Shown in pieces: positions 1-6,951 of a DNA stretch of 17,580 nucleotides. Every line of letters starts with the position of its first letter. Within the stretch, counting starts at the first letter, position 1. The DNA lies in contig FR880237.1 in NCBI GenBank assembly GCA_000435195.1, positions 1 to 17,580 of the forward strand, given 5' to 3'. The DNA is from Clostridium sp. CAG:169 (GTDB lineage Bacteria; Bacillota; Clostridia; Oscillospirales; Ruminococcaceae). A program made the translations under genes and the position numbers. The notes beneath the pieces are model-generated. The model saw nothing but the letters and a program-made list of their open reading frames with translations, searched no databases and was not told where the DNA came from.

Positions 1-21
1 AGTCTCCGATAGGTCACCAAG

Positions 22-57
22 AAAAAGGCGTTGGAAAATTCCAGCGCCTTTTTGTTT
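22..57 (+). terminator. Intrinsic terminator of an upstream gene outside the window
   Basis: A 13-bp stem (22-34 with 41-53, one G-T wobble) encloses a 6-nt loop and runs into a T-rich tail. The gene it ends lies left of the window. It sits only about 20 nt before the ribosome binding site of the SDR gene. Confidence 0.8.
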
Positions 58-89
58 TATCAAAAAAAACAAAGGCGGAGGGAAACAGG

Positions 90-824
90 ATGGCAAAGGT
101 GGCGCTCATTACAGGAGCTTCCCGCGGGATCGGGCGGGCAACCGCAGAAGAATTTGCAAAAGCAGGCTATCAGGTGGCTGCAAACTTTTGCAGCAGCGGG
201 CAGGCGGTCGAAGAATTTGCCCGGCAGATGGCACAGCAGGGATGCTCGGTGCTGCCCTGTCAGGCAGATGTGTCCGACCCGCAGCAGGTGGAGCAGATGG
301 TGCAGACGGTTTTGCAGCAGTTTGGACACATCGATGTGCTGGTGTGCAACGCCGGAATTGCCCGGCAGGGACTGCTGACCGATTTTACACCGGAGGACTG
401 GCGAAGGATGATGGCGGTCAACCTGGACGGTACCTTTTACTGCTGCCGTTCGGTGTTGCCTTCGATGATTCACCGGCACAGCGGCAGCATCATCACCACC
501 TCCTCCATCTGGGGATTGACCGGAGCCTCCTGCGAGGTGCCTTATTCTGCGGCAAAGGCGGGTATTATCGGTCTGACCAAGGCGCTGGCGAAGGAGGTTG
601 GACCTTCCGGCATCCGGGTCAACTGCATCGCGCCCGGCGTGGTGGACACCGAGATGAACGGCGCCCTCGGGCAGGAGGTGATGGACCAGCTGCGGGAGGA
701 AACGCCGCTGTGTACCATCGGGACCCCGCAGCAGATTGCGCAGGTTTCACTGTTTTTAGCAGGGGAGCAGGCATCCTTTGTGACCGGTCAGGTCATCAGT
801 CCAAACGGCGGATTTTTCTGCTAG
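90..824 (+). CDS. SDR-family NAD(P)-dependent reductase, FabG-like; resembles EF-P 5-aminopentanone reductase (YmfI type)
   Basis: A 244-residue classical short-chain dehydrogenase/reductase of full family length. Visible motifs are the cofactor glycine motif TGASRGIG (8-15), D60, the NAG motif (87-89), N111, and the catalytic set S139, Y152 and K156. The ATG is preceded by GGAGGG at a 7-nt spacing. FabG enzymes reduce 3-oxoacyl-ACP in fatty acid synthesis. However, the active-site stretch SSIWGLTGASCEV and the Cys-ending C-terminus (NGGFFC) match what I recall of Bacillus YmfI, which reduces a modification on elongation factor P. No fab genes are adjacent, which fits a role outside the fatty acid operon. 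The SDR call is firm; FabG versus YmfI is an inference from remembered motifs. Confidence 0.9.
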   Translation: MAKVALITGASRGIGRATAEEFAKAGYQVAANFCSSGQAVEEFARQMAQQGCSVLPCQADVSDPQQVEQMVQTVLQQFGHIDVLVCNAGIARQGLLTDFTPEDWRRMMAVNLDGTFYCCRSVLPSMIHRHSGSIITTSSIWGLTGASCEVPYSAAKAGIIGLTKALAKEVGPSGIRVNCIAPGVVDTEMNGALGQEVMDQLREETPLCTIGTPQQIAQVSLFLAGEQASFVTGQVISPNGGFFC

Positions 825-844
825 GAAAATCAATGATTGCAAAC

Positions 845-880
845 AAACAGCCCGAACGTACTTTGCGTTCGGGCTGTTTT
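845..880. terminator. Bidirectional terminator between convergent genes
   Basis: A perfect stem of at least 12 bp (847-858 with 866-877) with a 7-nt loop has T-rich sequence after it on the + strand and a TGTTTGTTTG tail on the minus strand. It lies between the stop codons of the SDR gene (824) and the hydrolase gene (892), so it can serve both. Confidence 0.85.
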
Positions 881-891
881 GATAGAAAAAC

Positions 892-1860
892 TTATTCAGC
901 AGAGTGGAGCGCCAGCCAGGAAAGAACATCCCGCATGACCTCATCCCGATTCAATTCGTTGAGCAGCTCATGCCGTGCTTCGGGGTAGAGCCAGACAGTC
1001 AGGTCCTGGATGCCGACGTTGTGCAAATTTTTGGCAATGGCAGAGATTCCTTTTCCATACCCTCCCACCGGGTCCATACTGCCGGAAATCAGCAGCATCG
1101 GCAGATTTTGCGGCAGGGTCTTGTACCAGAGCTTCGTGTTGGAGTAGTATTGCAGGGAAATTAAATCCAGATATGCCGCCGCAGTAAAGGGAAAACCGCA
1201 CAGCGGGTCCTGAATATAGGCATCTACCTCCTTCTGGTCGCGGCTGAGCCAGTCAAAGTCGGTGCGTTGGTTGGAAAAACGCTTGTTGAAGGAGCCAAAC
1301 AGCAGGTCGTACAGTTTCTGGGAATGATACATCTCCCCTTTGGAGGCGATGACCTTGCGGCAGATTGCCATTCCGGCGCGGGACGCAGGGTTTGGTCCGG
1401 CTGTGCCGCATAGCACCACACCGGCAAGCAGGTCGGCGTGCTTGGAAAGATACAGACGTGCAATCATAGAGCCCATGCTGTGTCCAAACAAAAACAGCGG
1501 CAGGTCGGGATACCTCTTTTTTAAATAGAGCGAAACGCTGTGCAAATCCTCCACCAGCTGATGGTAGCCGTTTTGAGAGGAGAAAAAGCCCAGTCGGGAG
1601 GCATCGGGGCAGCTTTTGCCGTGCCCTAAGTGGTCGTTGCCGCAGACGACAAAGCCTTCCTTTGCCAGAAAACGGAAAAAGGGCAGGTAGCGGTCGATAT
1701 ACTCGCACATCCCATGGGAGATTTGGACGATTCCACGAAAGGGTGTCTGTGGCTGTGCCAGGCGGCAGAAGACATTTTCTCCCGGGCAGGAAGAAGGCAG
1801 GGAAAAGGTTTGCCAGAGAATGCCCGAATCGTTAGTTTCAATCAGGTTTTCTGTGTTCAC
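892..1860 (-). CDS. Alpha/beta hydrolase (monoacylglycerol lipase/lysophospholipase-like, serine aminopeptidase S33 fold)
   Basis: A 322-residue alpha/beta hydrolase without a signal peptide, so probably cytoplasmic. The oxyanion-region SHG is at 48-50, a NDHLGHGKS loop at 75-83, the nucleophile elbow GHSMGS at 126-131 (Ser128), the likely acid Asp263 in SGSMDPVGG, and the catalytic His287 in ARHELLNE. This order and length are typical of the Hydrolase_4 group that contains monoacylglycerol lipases and lysophospholipases, but the substrate cannot be read from sequence. The start is GTG at 1860, set by a perfect AGGAGG at 1868-1873 with 7-nt spacing. It lies 20 nt downstream of the USP-like gene and is probably co-transcribed with it. 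A shared hairpin ends the unit. Confidence 0.88.
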   Translation of the reverse strand: MNTENLIETNDSGILWQTFSLPSSCPGENVFCRLAQPQTPFRGIVQISHGMCEYIDRYLPFFRFLAKEGFVVCGNDHLGHGKSCPDASRLGFFSSQNGYHQLVEDLHSVSLYLKKRYPDLPLFLFGHSMGSMIARLYLSKHADLLAGVVLCGTAGPNPASRAGMAICRKVIASKGEMYHSQKLYDLLFGSFNKRFSNQRTDFDWLSRDQKEVDAYIQDPLCGFPFTAAAYLDLISLQYYSNTKLWYKTLPQNLPMLLISGSMDPVGGYGKGISAIAKNLHNVGIQDLTVWLYPEARHELLNELNRDEVMRDVLSWLALHSAE

Positions 1861-1880
1861 AAGAGGACCTCCTTCCGATT

Positions 1881-2324
1881 TTAAGAATGTACAACGCTTT
1901 TTTGATAGATGCTTTTGTCGGTCACCTCATGCAGAGTGCCCTTTTCATCCACAACAAAAAAGGTGACGTGAGCAAATTTGTTCCAGATTTGGTGCAGAAC
2001 CGAGTTTTTGGTCTGCGGGATACCGGTGACGACATAAGCGGTCTTATTCTCCCGTATGTACTGCACGATGGTTTTAAAGATGTCCTCAGCATACATCACG
2101 TTCATCATCGCGCTGTTTTGGGAGGCGATGTTGAACAGATACTGGATGGCATCAGGGTTTGCAGGGTATTCGTTGCTTTGTACATTCAGTACGATCAAAT
2201 CGGTTTTGGAGATGTCCGCAACACTGCGTCCGGCTTGAATCAGGCGCTCGCACTGAAACTGGTTGGTGACCAGCACAGCGGTGCTTCCCAACGAGGAAGA
2301 TAGTTCATTTTTTATGATTTCCAT
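1881..2324 (-). CDS. Small KdpD/USP-like domain protein
   Basis: A 147-residue soluble protein. The reading frame runs further upstream, but the ATG at 2324 (MEIIKNEL) has a purine-rich AGGATGGA site before it and the upstream 42 codons look non-coding. The N-terminal half (VLVTNQFQCERLIQAG, then a strand LIVLNV) resembles the first strand-helix-strand of the universal stress protein domain found in KdpD sensor kinases. The second half (DIFKTIVQYIRENKTAYVVTG, then FFVVDE) fits the rest of that alpha/beta fold. No kinase or membrane part is present, so it is a stand-alone domain. Role unknown: a stress or nucleotide-binding function would be a guess. It is first in a two-gene unit with the hydrolase and is divergent from rex. 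Confidence 0.65.
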   Translation of the reverse strand: MEIIKNELSSSLGSTAVLVTNQFQCERLIQAGRSVADISKTDLIVLNVQSNEYPANPDAIQYLFNIASQNSAMMNVMYAEDIFKTIVQYIRENKTAYVVTGIPQTKNSVLHQIWNKFAHVTFFVVDEKGTLHEVTDKSIYQKSVVHS

Positions 2325-2475
2325 TTTGCAAATCCATCCTATTCGGGTTTTTAGTGATGTGGCATGATCCGATGACAGTTTTCGCCAATCCTTCTGCGAG
2401 GAAGATTTGTTCTTCCTGACAGTGTTTCGGTCAGATTGTACGAAAATCATGTCCGGTTATATTCTCTTCGTTTTC

Positions 2476-2481
2476 ATTATA
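2476..2481 (-). promoter_or_regulatory. Possible -10 element for the USP-like/hydrolase unit
   Basis: On the minus strand the sequence reads TATAAT at 2481-2476. The best -35 is a weak TACTTT at a 16-nt spacing. It would give a leader of about 140 nt to the ATG at 2324; this leader contains a small 7-bp hairpin (2399-2417). The consensus -10 is real, but the weak -35 keeps this tentative. Confidence 0.4.
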
Positions 2482-2592
2482 ACCGATAATTATGAACAAA
2501 GTATGTCCATAAAGGAAAGATACAGCAGGTTTCCAAGGGAGTGTGGAAGGATTTTTGGCAGGGTAAAAGGGCAGGAAACCACCGGCAAAAGA

Positions 2593-2621
2593 TTGACAAA
2601 CTGCTGTCAGAAGAATACAAT
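2593..2621 (+). promoter_or_regulatory. Promoter of rex
   Basis: TTGACA (2593-2598), a 17-nt spacer, then TACAAT (2616-2621): one mismatch from the housekeeping consensus. It predicts transcription from about 2628 and a 110-nt leader before the rex ATG. The rest of the 415-nt gap to the divergent gene shows no further gene. I did not find a clear Rex operator (TTGTTAAN4TTAACAA type) over this promoter. Confidence 0.85.
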
Positions 2622-2739
2622 AAACCTATATGAATTTTTGTCTGTCTGCGGCAGGATACAGTGCCGTGCAGAGGGACACCTTTTATACAATGCAGCTGTT
2701 TTTGCAAACAGGGAAACAGAAAGGATAGGAGAAAAAGTT

Positions 2740-3396
2740 ATGGCGAGATATGAAGGCGTTTCTGCTTCGGTCATCCGAAGGCTGCCGCGGTACTACCGGT
2801 TTTTGTATGATTTGATTCAGCGCGATGTACACCGCATCTCCTCAAGGGAGCTGGCGGAGCTGATGAACCTGACCGCTTCTCAGATTCGGCAGGACCTCAA
2901 CTGCTTTGGCGGCTTTGGTCAGCAGGGCTACGGCTACAATGTGGATGCTCTGTATGAGGAGATTGGAAATATTCTGGGACTGAACAAGGGCAGAAAGATT
3001 ATCCTGCTGGGTGCGGGCAATCTTGGTATGGCGCTGGTCAAGCACCTCTCCTTTGAGGCAAAGGGCTTTCGGATGATTGGAATTTTCGACAAGAACCCAA
3101 AACTGATTGGACAAAAGATTCACGGCATCGAGATTATGCCGGAAAGCGAGCTGGAAAGCTTTTGCCAGAAGAACAAGCCGGATGCAGCGGTGCTGTGTCT
3201 GCCAAAGGACGTAGTGGAAGAGCTGGGTGACCGGCTGATCAGCTACGGCATCCGCGCCTTCTGGAACTTTTCTCACTATGACCTGGGTCTGCGCCACCGC
3301 GACAAGGGAACTCCGATTGTGGTGGAGAACGTCCACCTGGGCGACAGCCTGATGACCCTGTGCTATCAGGTCAACGAGCTGGATGAAGACGAATAG
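2740..3396 (+). CDS. rex: Redox-sensing transcriptional repressor Rex
   Basis: A 218-residue protein, the normal Rex length. The N-terminal winged helix (about 10-65) carries the family motif SASVIRRLPRYYRFL and a DNA-contact region around SSRELAELMNLTASQIRQDL. The C-terminal Rossmann domain has GAGNLG (91-96) and an acidic residue after strand 2 (D117 in GIFDKNP) that selects NADH over NADPH. The domain-swap/C-terminal helix follows NFSHYDL and VVENVHLGDS. Rex senses the NADH/NAD+ ratio and represses fermentation and respiration genes in Gram-positive bacteria. The ATG at 2740 is chosen over upstream in-frame ATGs because AGGATAGGAG lies 8 nt before it and homology begins there. It is a single-gene unit with its own promoter and terminator. 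Confidence 0.97.
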   Translation: MARYEGVSASVIRRLPRYYRFLYDLIQRDVHRISSRELAELMNLTASQIRQDLNCFGGFGQQGYGYNVDALYEEIGNILGLNKGRKIILLGAGNLGMALVKHLSFEAKGFRMIGIFDKNPKLIGQKIHGIEIMPESELESFCQKNKPDAAVLCLPKDVVEELGDRLISYGIRAFWNFSHYDLGLRHRDKGTPIVVENVHLGDSLMTLCYQVNELDEDE

Positions 3397-3402
3397 AACA
3401 AT

Positions 3403-3447
3403 AAAAACAGACCGCAGTGCTGTGATGGCGCTGCGGTCTGTTTTTTT
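3403..3447 (+). terminator. Terminator of rex
   Basis: A 15-bp perfect stem (3403-3417 with 3431-3445), extendable to 18 bp, is followed by a run of T. It starts 7 nt after the rex stop, so the next gene (3636) should not depend on rex transcription. Confidence 0.92.
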
Positions 3448-3635
3448 GTATTTCTCCAGCACTTCCTTCGAGCCGGTGGGACAAAATCTGCACCGATGCC
3501 GCCGTACAATGAATATGAACGAAAATCAATTTGTTTATGAACATTTTTTTGCATCTGTAGCCGCAAAATGGCAAGGCTCGTTATATCAGCAGAAGAAAAT
3601 AAAACCGGTTTGACACATCGAAGGAGGAAGCTCTG

Positions 3636-4757
3636 ATGAAGGAATATAGATTGAATATGCTCTCGCGTGCAGATATGGTCAAAGGACAGGGTGTGCTGTC
3701 CGCCTATGAGGAGGAGCTTCGCTTAATCAGCGGCAGGCTGGACCGAATCCATGGGGACAGCGGCGATTTTAAGCTGAATATTTCCATCAACGATAAAATT
3801 GATGGAGATATTACCCATATTCATACAGTGAACCCGGAATTTTTCCTGCGCCTGCCTGCCATCAAATCCAAAGGGATTGCAGTCGGCTCGGTGCATTTTT
3901 TGCCGGAGACGATGGACCAGAGCCTGCATCTGCCGAGTGTAGCGCGTCAGGCGTTTTACAGCTATCTGATTTCCTTTTATAAAAGTATGGACCGGCTGGT
4001 CACCGTCAATCCCTGTTTTATTCCAAAGCTGGCAGCCTACGGCATCGACCCGCAGAAGGTCACCTTCATTCCAAACTATGTTTCGGGCAGCGTCTTTTCA
4101 ACGGTGGACCGCCGACAGGTCAAGGAGCTTCGCAGCAGCTGGGGACTGGACCCGGAGCGCTTTACCGTTGTCTGTGCCGGTCAGCTGCAAACCCGCAAAG
4201 GGGTGCTGGAGTTTGCGCAGATTGCCAAGGCACTGCCGCAGATGCAGTTTGTGTGGGCGGGAGATTTTGCCTTCGGCGGGATGAGCGACGGACACAAGGA
4301 GCTGGAAAAGCTGCTGCACGACCATTCGGACAACCTGCACTTTACCGGGCTGATTGAGCGGGCAAAGATGCCGCAGCTCTACCAGCTGGGAGATGTCATG
4401 CTGCTGCCAAGCTATGACGAACTGTTCCCAATGACGGTGCTGGAGGCGATGAGCTGCGGCAAGCCGATTCTGTTGCGGGATTTGTCTCTGTATCAGGTAA
4501 TTTTGGACGGATACTATCTGAAGGCGGCGGACAACCGGCAGTTTATCGCCCAGCTGGTGCAGCTGAGTCGGGATGAAGCCTATTACGCCCGGGCGTGTGA
4601 GATGAGCGCACGAGGAAACCGGTTTTACAGCGAAGAACACGTGCTGGGAATGTGGCAGGAATTTTACCACCTGTGCTTGCAGGAGAGCTTGCAGCGGCAG
4701 AGTGAGCGCAGAAGACGCAGTCCGGTCGTCCAGCTTGCAGGAGGAGGATGGAGATGA
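3636..4757 (+). CDS. Glycosyltransferase family 4, probable 1,2-diacylglycerol 3-glucosyltransferase (LafA-like)
   Basis: A 373-residue GT-B fold enzyme of the GT4 family. An N-terminal glycine loop (VKGQGVLSAY, 15-24), a central SVHFLPETMDQS (85-96), the inter-domain NPCFIPKLAAYGI, FIPNYVS, GQLQTRKGV (182-190), and the retaining EX7E motif E262-E270 (DELFPMTVLEAMSCGKP) are all present. The overall motif string is what I recall for Gram-positive enzymes that put glucose on diacylglycerol for glycolipids and lipoteichoic acid anchors; donor and acceptor are inferred. There are no membrane spans, but these enzymes are peripheral and the Arg-rich tail (RRRR near 359-361) could bind acidic lipid. 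The ATG has AAGGAGG 8-9 nt upstream. It is coupled to the next gene by an ATGA overlap. No clear promoter was found in 3448-3635. Confidence 0.85.
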   Translation: MKEYRLNMLSRADMVKGQGVLSAYEEELRLISGRLDRIHGDSGDFKLNISINDKIDGDITHIHTVNPEFFLRLPAIKSKGIAVGSVHFLPETMDQSLHLPSVARQAFYSYLISFYKSMDRLVTVNPCFIPKLAAYGIDPQKVTFIPNYVSGSVFSTVDRRQVKELRSSWGLDPERFTVVCAGQLQTRKGVLEFAQIAKALPQMQFVWAGDFAFGGMSDGHKELEKLLHDHSDNLHFTGLIERAKMPQLYQLGDVMLLPSYDELFPMTVLEAMSCGKPILLRDLSLYQVILDGYYLKAADNRQFIAQLVQLSRDEAYYARACEMSARGNRFYSEEHVLGMWQEFYHLCLQESLQRQSERRRRSPVVQLAGGGWR

Positions 4758-5797
4758 AGCAGGAAAACGGCAGATATGCCGCAGGCTTTTTGTTTGCGGT
4801 TGCCACCTTTGTGGTCATGGCAATCTGGTTGTGTACCCAGTATACACCGCAGCGGCTGTGGGAACTGTTTTGCAGCGTGCGTCTGCGCTGGCTTGTCGGA
4901 GCCGCAGGGCTGATGGTGGTCTACTGGGTGCTGGAATCGACAGAACTGCATCTGGCGCTCAAACGTTTTTCTCCGCAGCAGGCGCCCTGCGACACCTTTC
5001 GGGCAACGATGATCGGGCAATTTTTTAACTGCATCACCCCGTTTGCCAGCGGCGGTCAGCCGATGCAGGCGCTGTATCTGATGAAAAAAGGGGTGGCGCT
5101 CTCCTTTGCCAGCTGTTCGCTGCTGATTAAATTCATCGTCTACCAGTTTGTACTTACCCTCTATTCGGCGGTCACGCTGGCGCTGTGCTTCCGGCAGTTT
5201 GCCGGCAGGGTCCCGCTGGTCGGCTGGCTGGCAGCGGCAGGCTTTGGTATCAACCTGCTGGTCATTGTCGGACTGCTTTGTCTGGGATTTTTGCGCAGAC
5301 CGACCGAACGCTTTTTGTACGGTATCCTTTCGTTGTTGCAGCGGATTCACCTCATAAAAGAGCAGACGGCACAGCGGGCAGCCGAGCGAATGCAGAAGGA
5401 GTTGGAAGAATTTTACCAGGGTTTTGCGCAAATCCGCAGCGATTGGTGGGGAATCCTTCAGATGTCTCTGTTGACTGCCGTGCAGCTGACTGCATTTTTT
5501 CTGGTGCCGCTGTGCATCTTTTATGCTTTTGGGATGGGAAGGGCGGATGTGCTGCTGATGGTGTGCGCGGGTGCATTTGTGTTAAACTTTACCTCCTTCA
5601 TCCCGTTGCCGGGAGCGGCGGCAGGTGCAGAAATCGGCTTTCATACCGTGTTCGGTCTGTTTTTTCCTGCCAGCGTCCTCAGCCTTGCCATCCTGCTGTG
5701 GAGGCTGTTTACCTTCTACCTGCCGATTCTGGTGGGCGGGGTGTTTACTATGACGGCAGGGGTTTGGGGCAGAGGAAAAAAGAAAATTTCAGCTTGA
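4754..5797 (+). CDS. Flippase-like integral membrane protein (YbhN/AglD/MprF-type, LPG synthase TM region, UPF0104)
   Basis: A 347-residue polytopic membrane protein with about 7-8 hydrophobic spans and charged loops around 170-230. Diagnostic family motifs are FFNCITPFASGGQPMQAL (90-107), FIPLPGAAAGAEIG (272-285) and WRLFTFYLPILVGG (316-329). The family includes the flippase half of MprF and proteins linked to lipid-linked sugar movement; the substrate here is unknown. The ATG at 4754 is preferred to that at 4748 because it forms an ATGA overlap with the glycosyltransferase stop and has GGAGG at a 6-nt spacing, whereas the earlier ATG is too close to the site. Strict coupling to a lipid glycosyltransferase suggests it acts on the glycolipid or its precursor. 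Confidence 0.88.
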   Translation: MKQENGRYAAGFLFAVATFVVMAIWLCTQYTPQRLWELFCSVRLRWLVGAAGLMVVYWVLESTELHLALKRFSPQQAPCDTFRATMIGQFFNCITPFASGGQPMQALYLMKKGVALSFASCSLLIKFIVYQFVLTLYSAVTLALCFRQFAGRVPLVGWLAAAGFGINLLVIVGLLCLGFLRRPTERFLYGILSLLQRIHLIKEQTAQRAAERMQKELEEFYQGFAQIRSDWWGILQMSLLTAVQLTAFFLVPLCIFYAFGMGRADVLLMVCAGAFVLNFTSFIPLPGAAAGAEIGFHTVFGLFFPASVLSLAILLWRLFTFYLPILVGGVFTMTAGVWGRGKKKISA

Positions 5798-5822
5798 TTC
5801 ACCCATTGGTTCGCGGTATAAT
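5794..5822 (+). promoter_or_regulatory. Promoter of popT
   Basis: TTGATT (5794-5799), 17-nt spacer, TATAAT (5817-5822). The -35 overlaps the stop codon of the upstream flippase-like gene, so popT has its own start of transcription while remaining open to read-through from the glycosyltransferase unit, as no terminator lies between. Confidence 0.8.
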
Positions 5823-5897
5823 CAAAGAGCCGCAGACAACGGCTTTGCGGATAGACAGTATCATCACGCGATGATGAAAAGTAAGGAGTCAAGTAAT

Positions 5898-6716
5898 ATG
5901 GAATTTCTCTCCCGCGTACTCAAAGGACTGGTCGTCGGAGTTGCCAACATCATCCCCGGTGTCAGCGGCGGAACGATGGCAGTGGTCATGGGCATCTATG
6001 ACCGACTGATCGGAGCGGTATCCGACCTGCGCCGCGATTTTAAAAATTCGCTGCTCTATCTTTTCCCCATCGGCATCGGAGCAGTGCTGGGAATTGTGCT
6101 GTTCAGCCACCTGATCAAATTTTTGCTGGAAGGCTACCCGATGCCCACCAACCTTTTCTTTTTAGGATTGATTTTGGGAAGTATCCCGATGATCTTTCGG
6201 CGCGCCAGAAAGGAGTCCTTTCAAAAAAGCAGTCTGCTGCCCTTTGCAGTCAGCTTTGCAGTCATGCTGCTGATGACCATTTTCCAGAATGTTTCGGACG
6301 CTTCCAGTGCGCTGATTACCACCCTGACACCCCTCACAGCCATTCGTCTGCTGCTGTCGGCTGCGGTTGCGGCAGCCTGCATGATTATGCCGGGCATCAG
6401 CGGTTCGATGGTCATGGTGCTGCTGGGCGTCTATACCTCGGTGCTGACTGCCATCTCCGACCTGAACATCCCGCTGTTGCTTCCGGTGGGCGTGGGTGTG
6501 CTGCTGGGCATCTTCTTTGGTGCAAAGGGAATCAACTGGTGCATGAAACATTATGAGCAGCAGACCTATTTTGCTATCCTGGGTCTGATTGCCGGCTCGG
6601 TGCCGCCGATTTTGCTCAATGCAGGTTTTACCCCCGGCGTGCAGACCGTCGTTTCCCTGTTTACCCTGGCAGCCGGTGCTGCAATCGCCTGGTGGATGGG
6701 CAAGTTGGAGAACTGA
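5898..6716 (+). CDS. popT: DUF368 family membrane protein, undecaprenyl-phosphate translocase PopT
   Basis: A 272-residue polytopic membrane protein built from two similar halves. Each half carries a re-entrant-type motif: ANIIPGVSGGTMAVVMGIYD (16-35) and MIMPGISGSMVMVLLGVY (162-179). This is the signature of DUF368. Members named PopT return the lipid carrier undecaprenyl phosphate across the cytoplasmic membrane for reuse in wall and polysaccharide synthesis. The ATG at 5898 is chosen because AAGGAG sits 9 nt before it; the in-frame ATG at 5871 has no ribosome binding site. It has its own promoter and terminator but directly follows the glycosyltransferase/flippase pair, giving a run of three lipid-handling genes. 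Family is clear; transport role follows from the family. Confidence 0.92.
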   Translation: MEFLSRVLKGLVVGVANIIPGVSGGTMAVVMGIYDRLIGAVSDLRRDFKNSLLYLFPIGIGAVLGIVLFSHLIKFLLEGYPMPTNLFFLGLILGSIPMIFRRARKESFQKSSLLPFAVSFAVMLLMTIFQNVSDASSALITTLTPLTAIRLLLSAAVAAACMIMPGISGSMVMVLLGVYTSVLTAISDLNIPLLLPVGVGVLLGIFFGAKGINWCMKHYEQQTYFAILGLIAGSVPPILLNAGFTPGVQTVVSLFTLAAGAAIAWWMGKLEN

Positions 6717-6756
6717 TGACCCAGCCTCTTGGCAAAAAGAAAAGTAAATATGTTAC

Positions 6757-6795
6757 AAAAGACAGGATAATCGGTAAGAATCCTGTCTTTTTTTG
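6757..6795 (+). terminator. Terminator of popT
   Basis: A perfect 12-bp stem (6757-6768 with 6780-6791), 11-nt loop, then continuing T residues to 6795. Confidence 0.9.
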
Positions 6796-6868
6796 TTATA
6801 AAAAATAGAATAACTGTAAACGATTGGTGAATTTCACAGCTTTGCCAGTTGGAGAGATTGACAATGGG

Positions 6869-6898
6869 TTGACGGCAAAAAGACAGGTATAGTATAAT
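6869..6898 (+). promoter_or_regulatory. Promoter of the amino acid ABC importer operon
   Basis: TTGACG (6869-6874), 18-nt spacer, TATAAT (6893-6898), giving a leader of about 45 nt. That leaves no room for a riboswitch. A second TTGACA at 6858 has no -10 at a usable distance. Confidence 0.78.
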
Positions 6899-6951
6899 AA
6901 ATGTATATTTACGGGATAGACAAAAATAAACAAGAGAGAGGAGAATTTTTG

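Noticed and set aside
2407..2739. N-terminal extension of rex from an ATG at 2407
   Set aside because: It runs through the near-consensus rex promoter and adds 111 residues not seen in Rex; the ATG at 2740 has the ribosome binding site.
3531..3544. TTGTTTATGAACAT as a Rex operator
   Set aside because: Half-sites TTGTT and AACAT are only 4 nt apart; Rex sites need about 8 nt between these cores, and the position after the rex terminator is not near a recognised promoter.
3383..3613. 76-codon frame between rex and the glycosyltransferase gene
   Set aside because: It includes the rex terminator, has no ribosome binding site and shows no recognisable features.
3448..3635. TACAAT at 3505-3510 as a promoter for the glycosyltransferase gene
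   Set aside because: No -35 at 16-19 nt upstream; kept out of the feature list.
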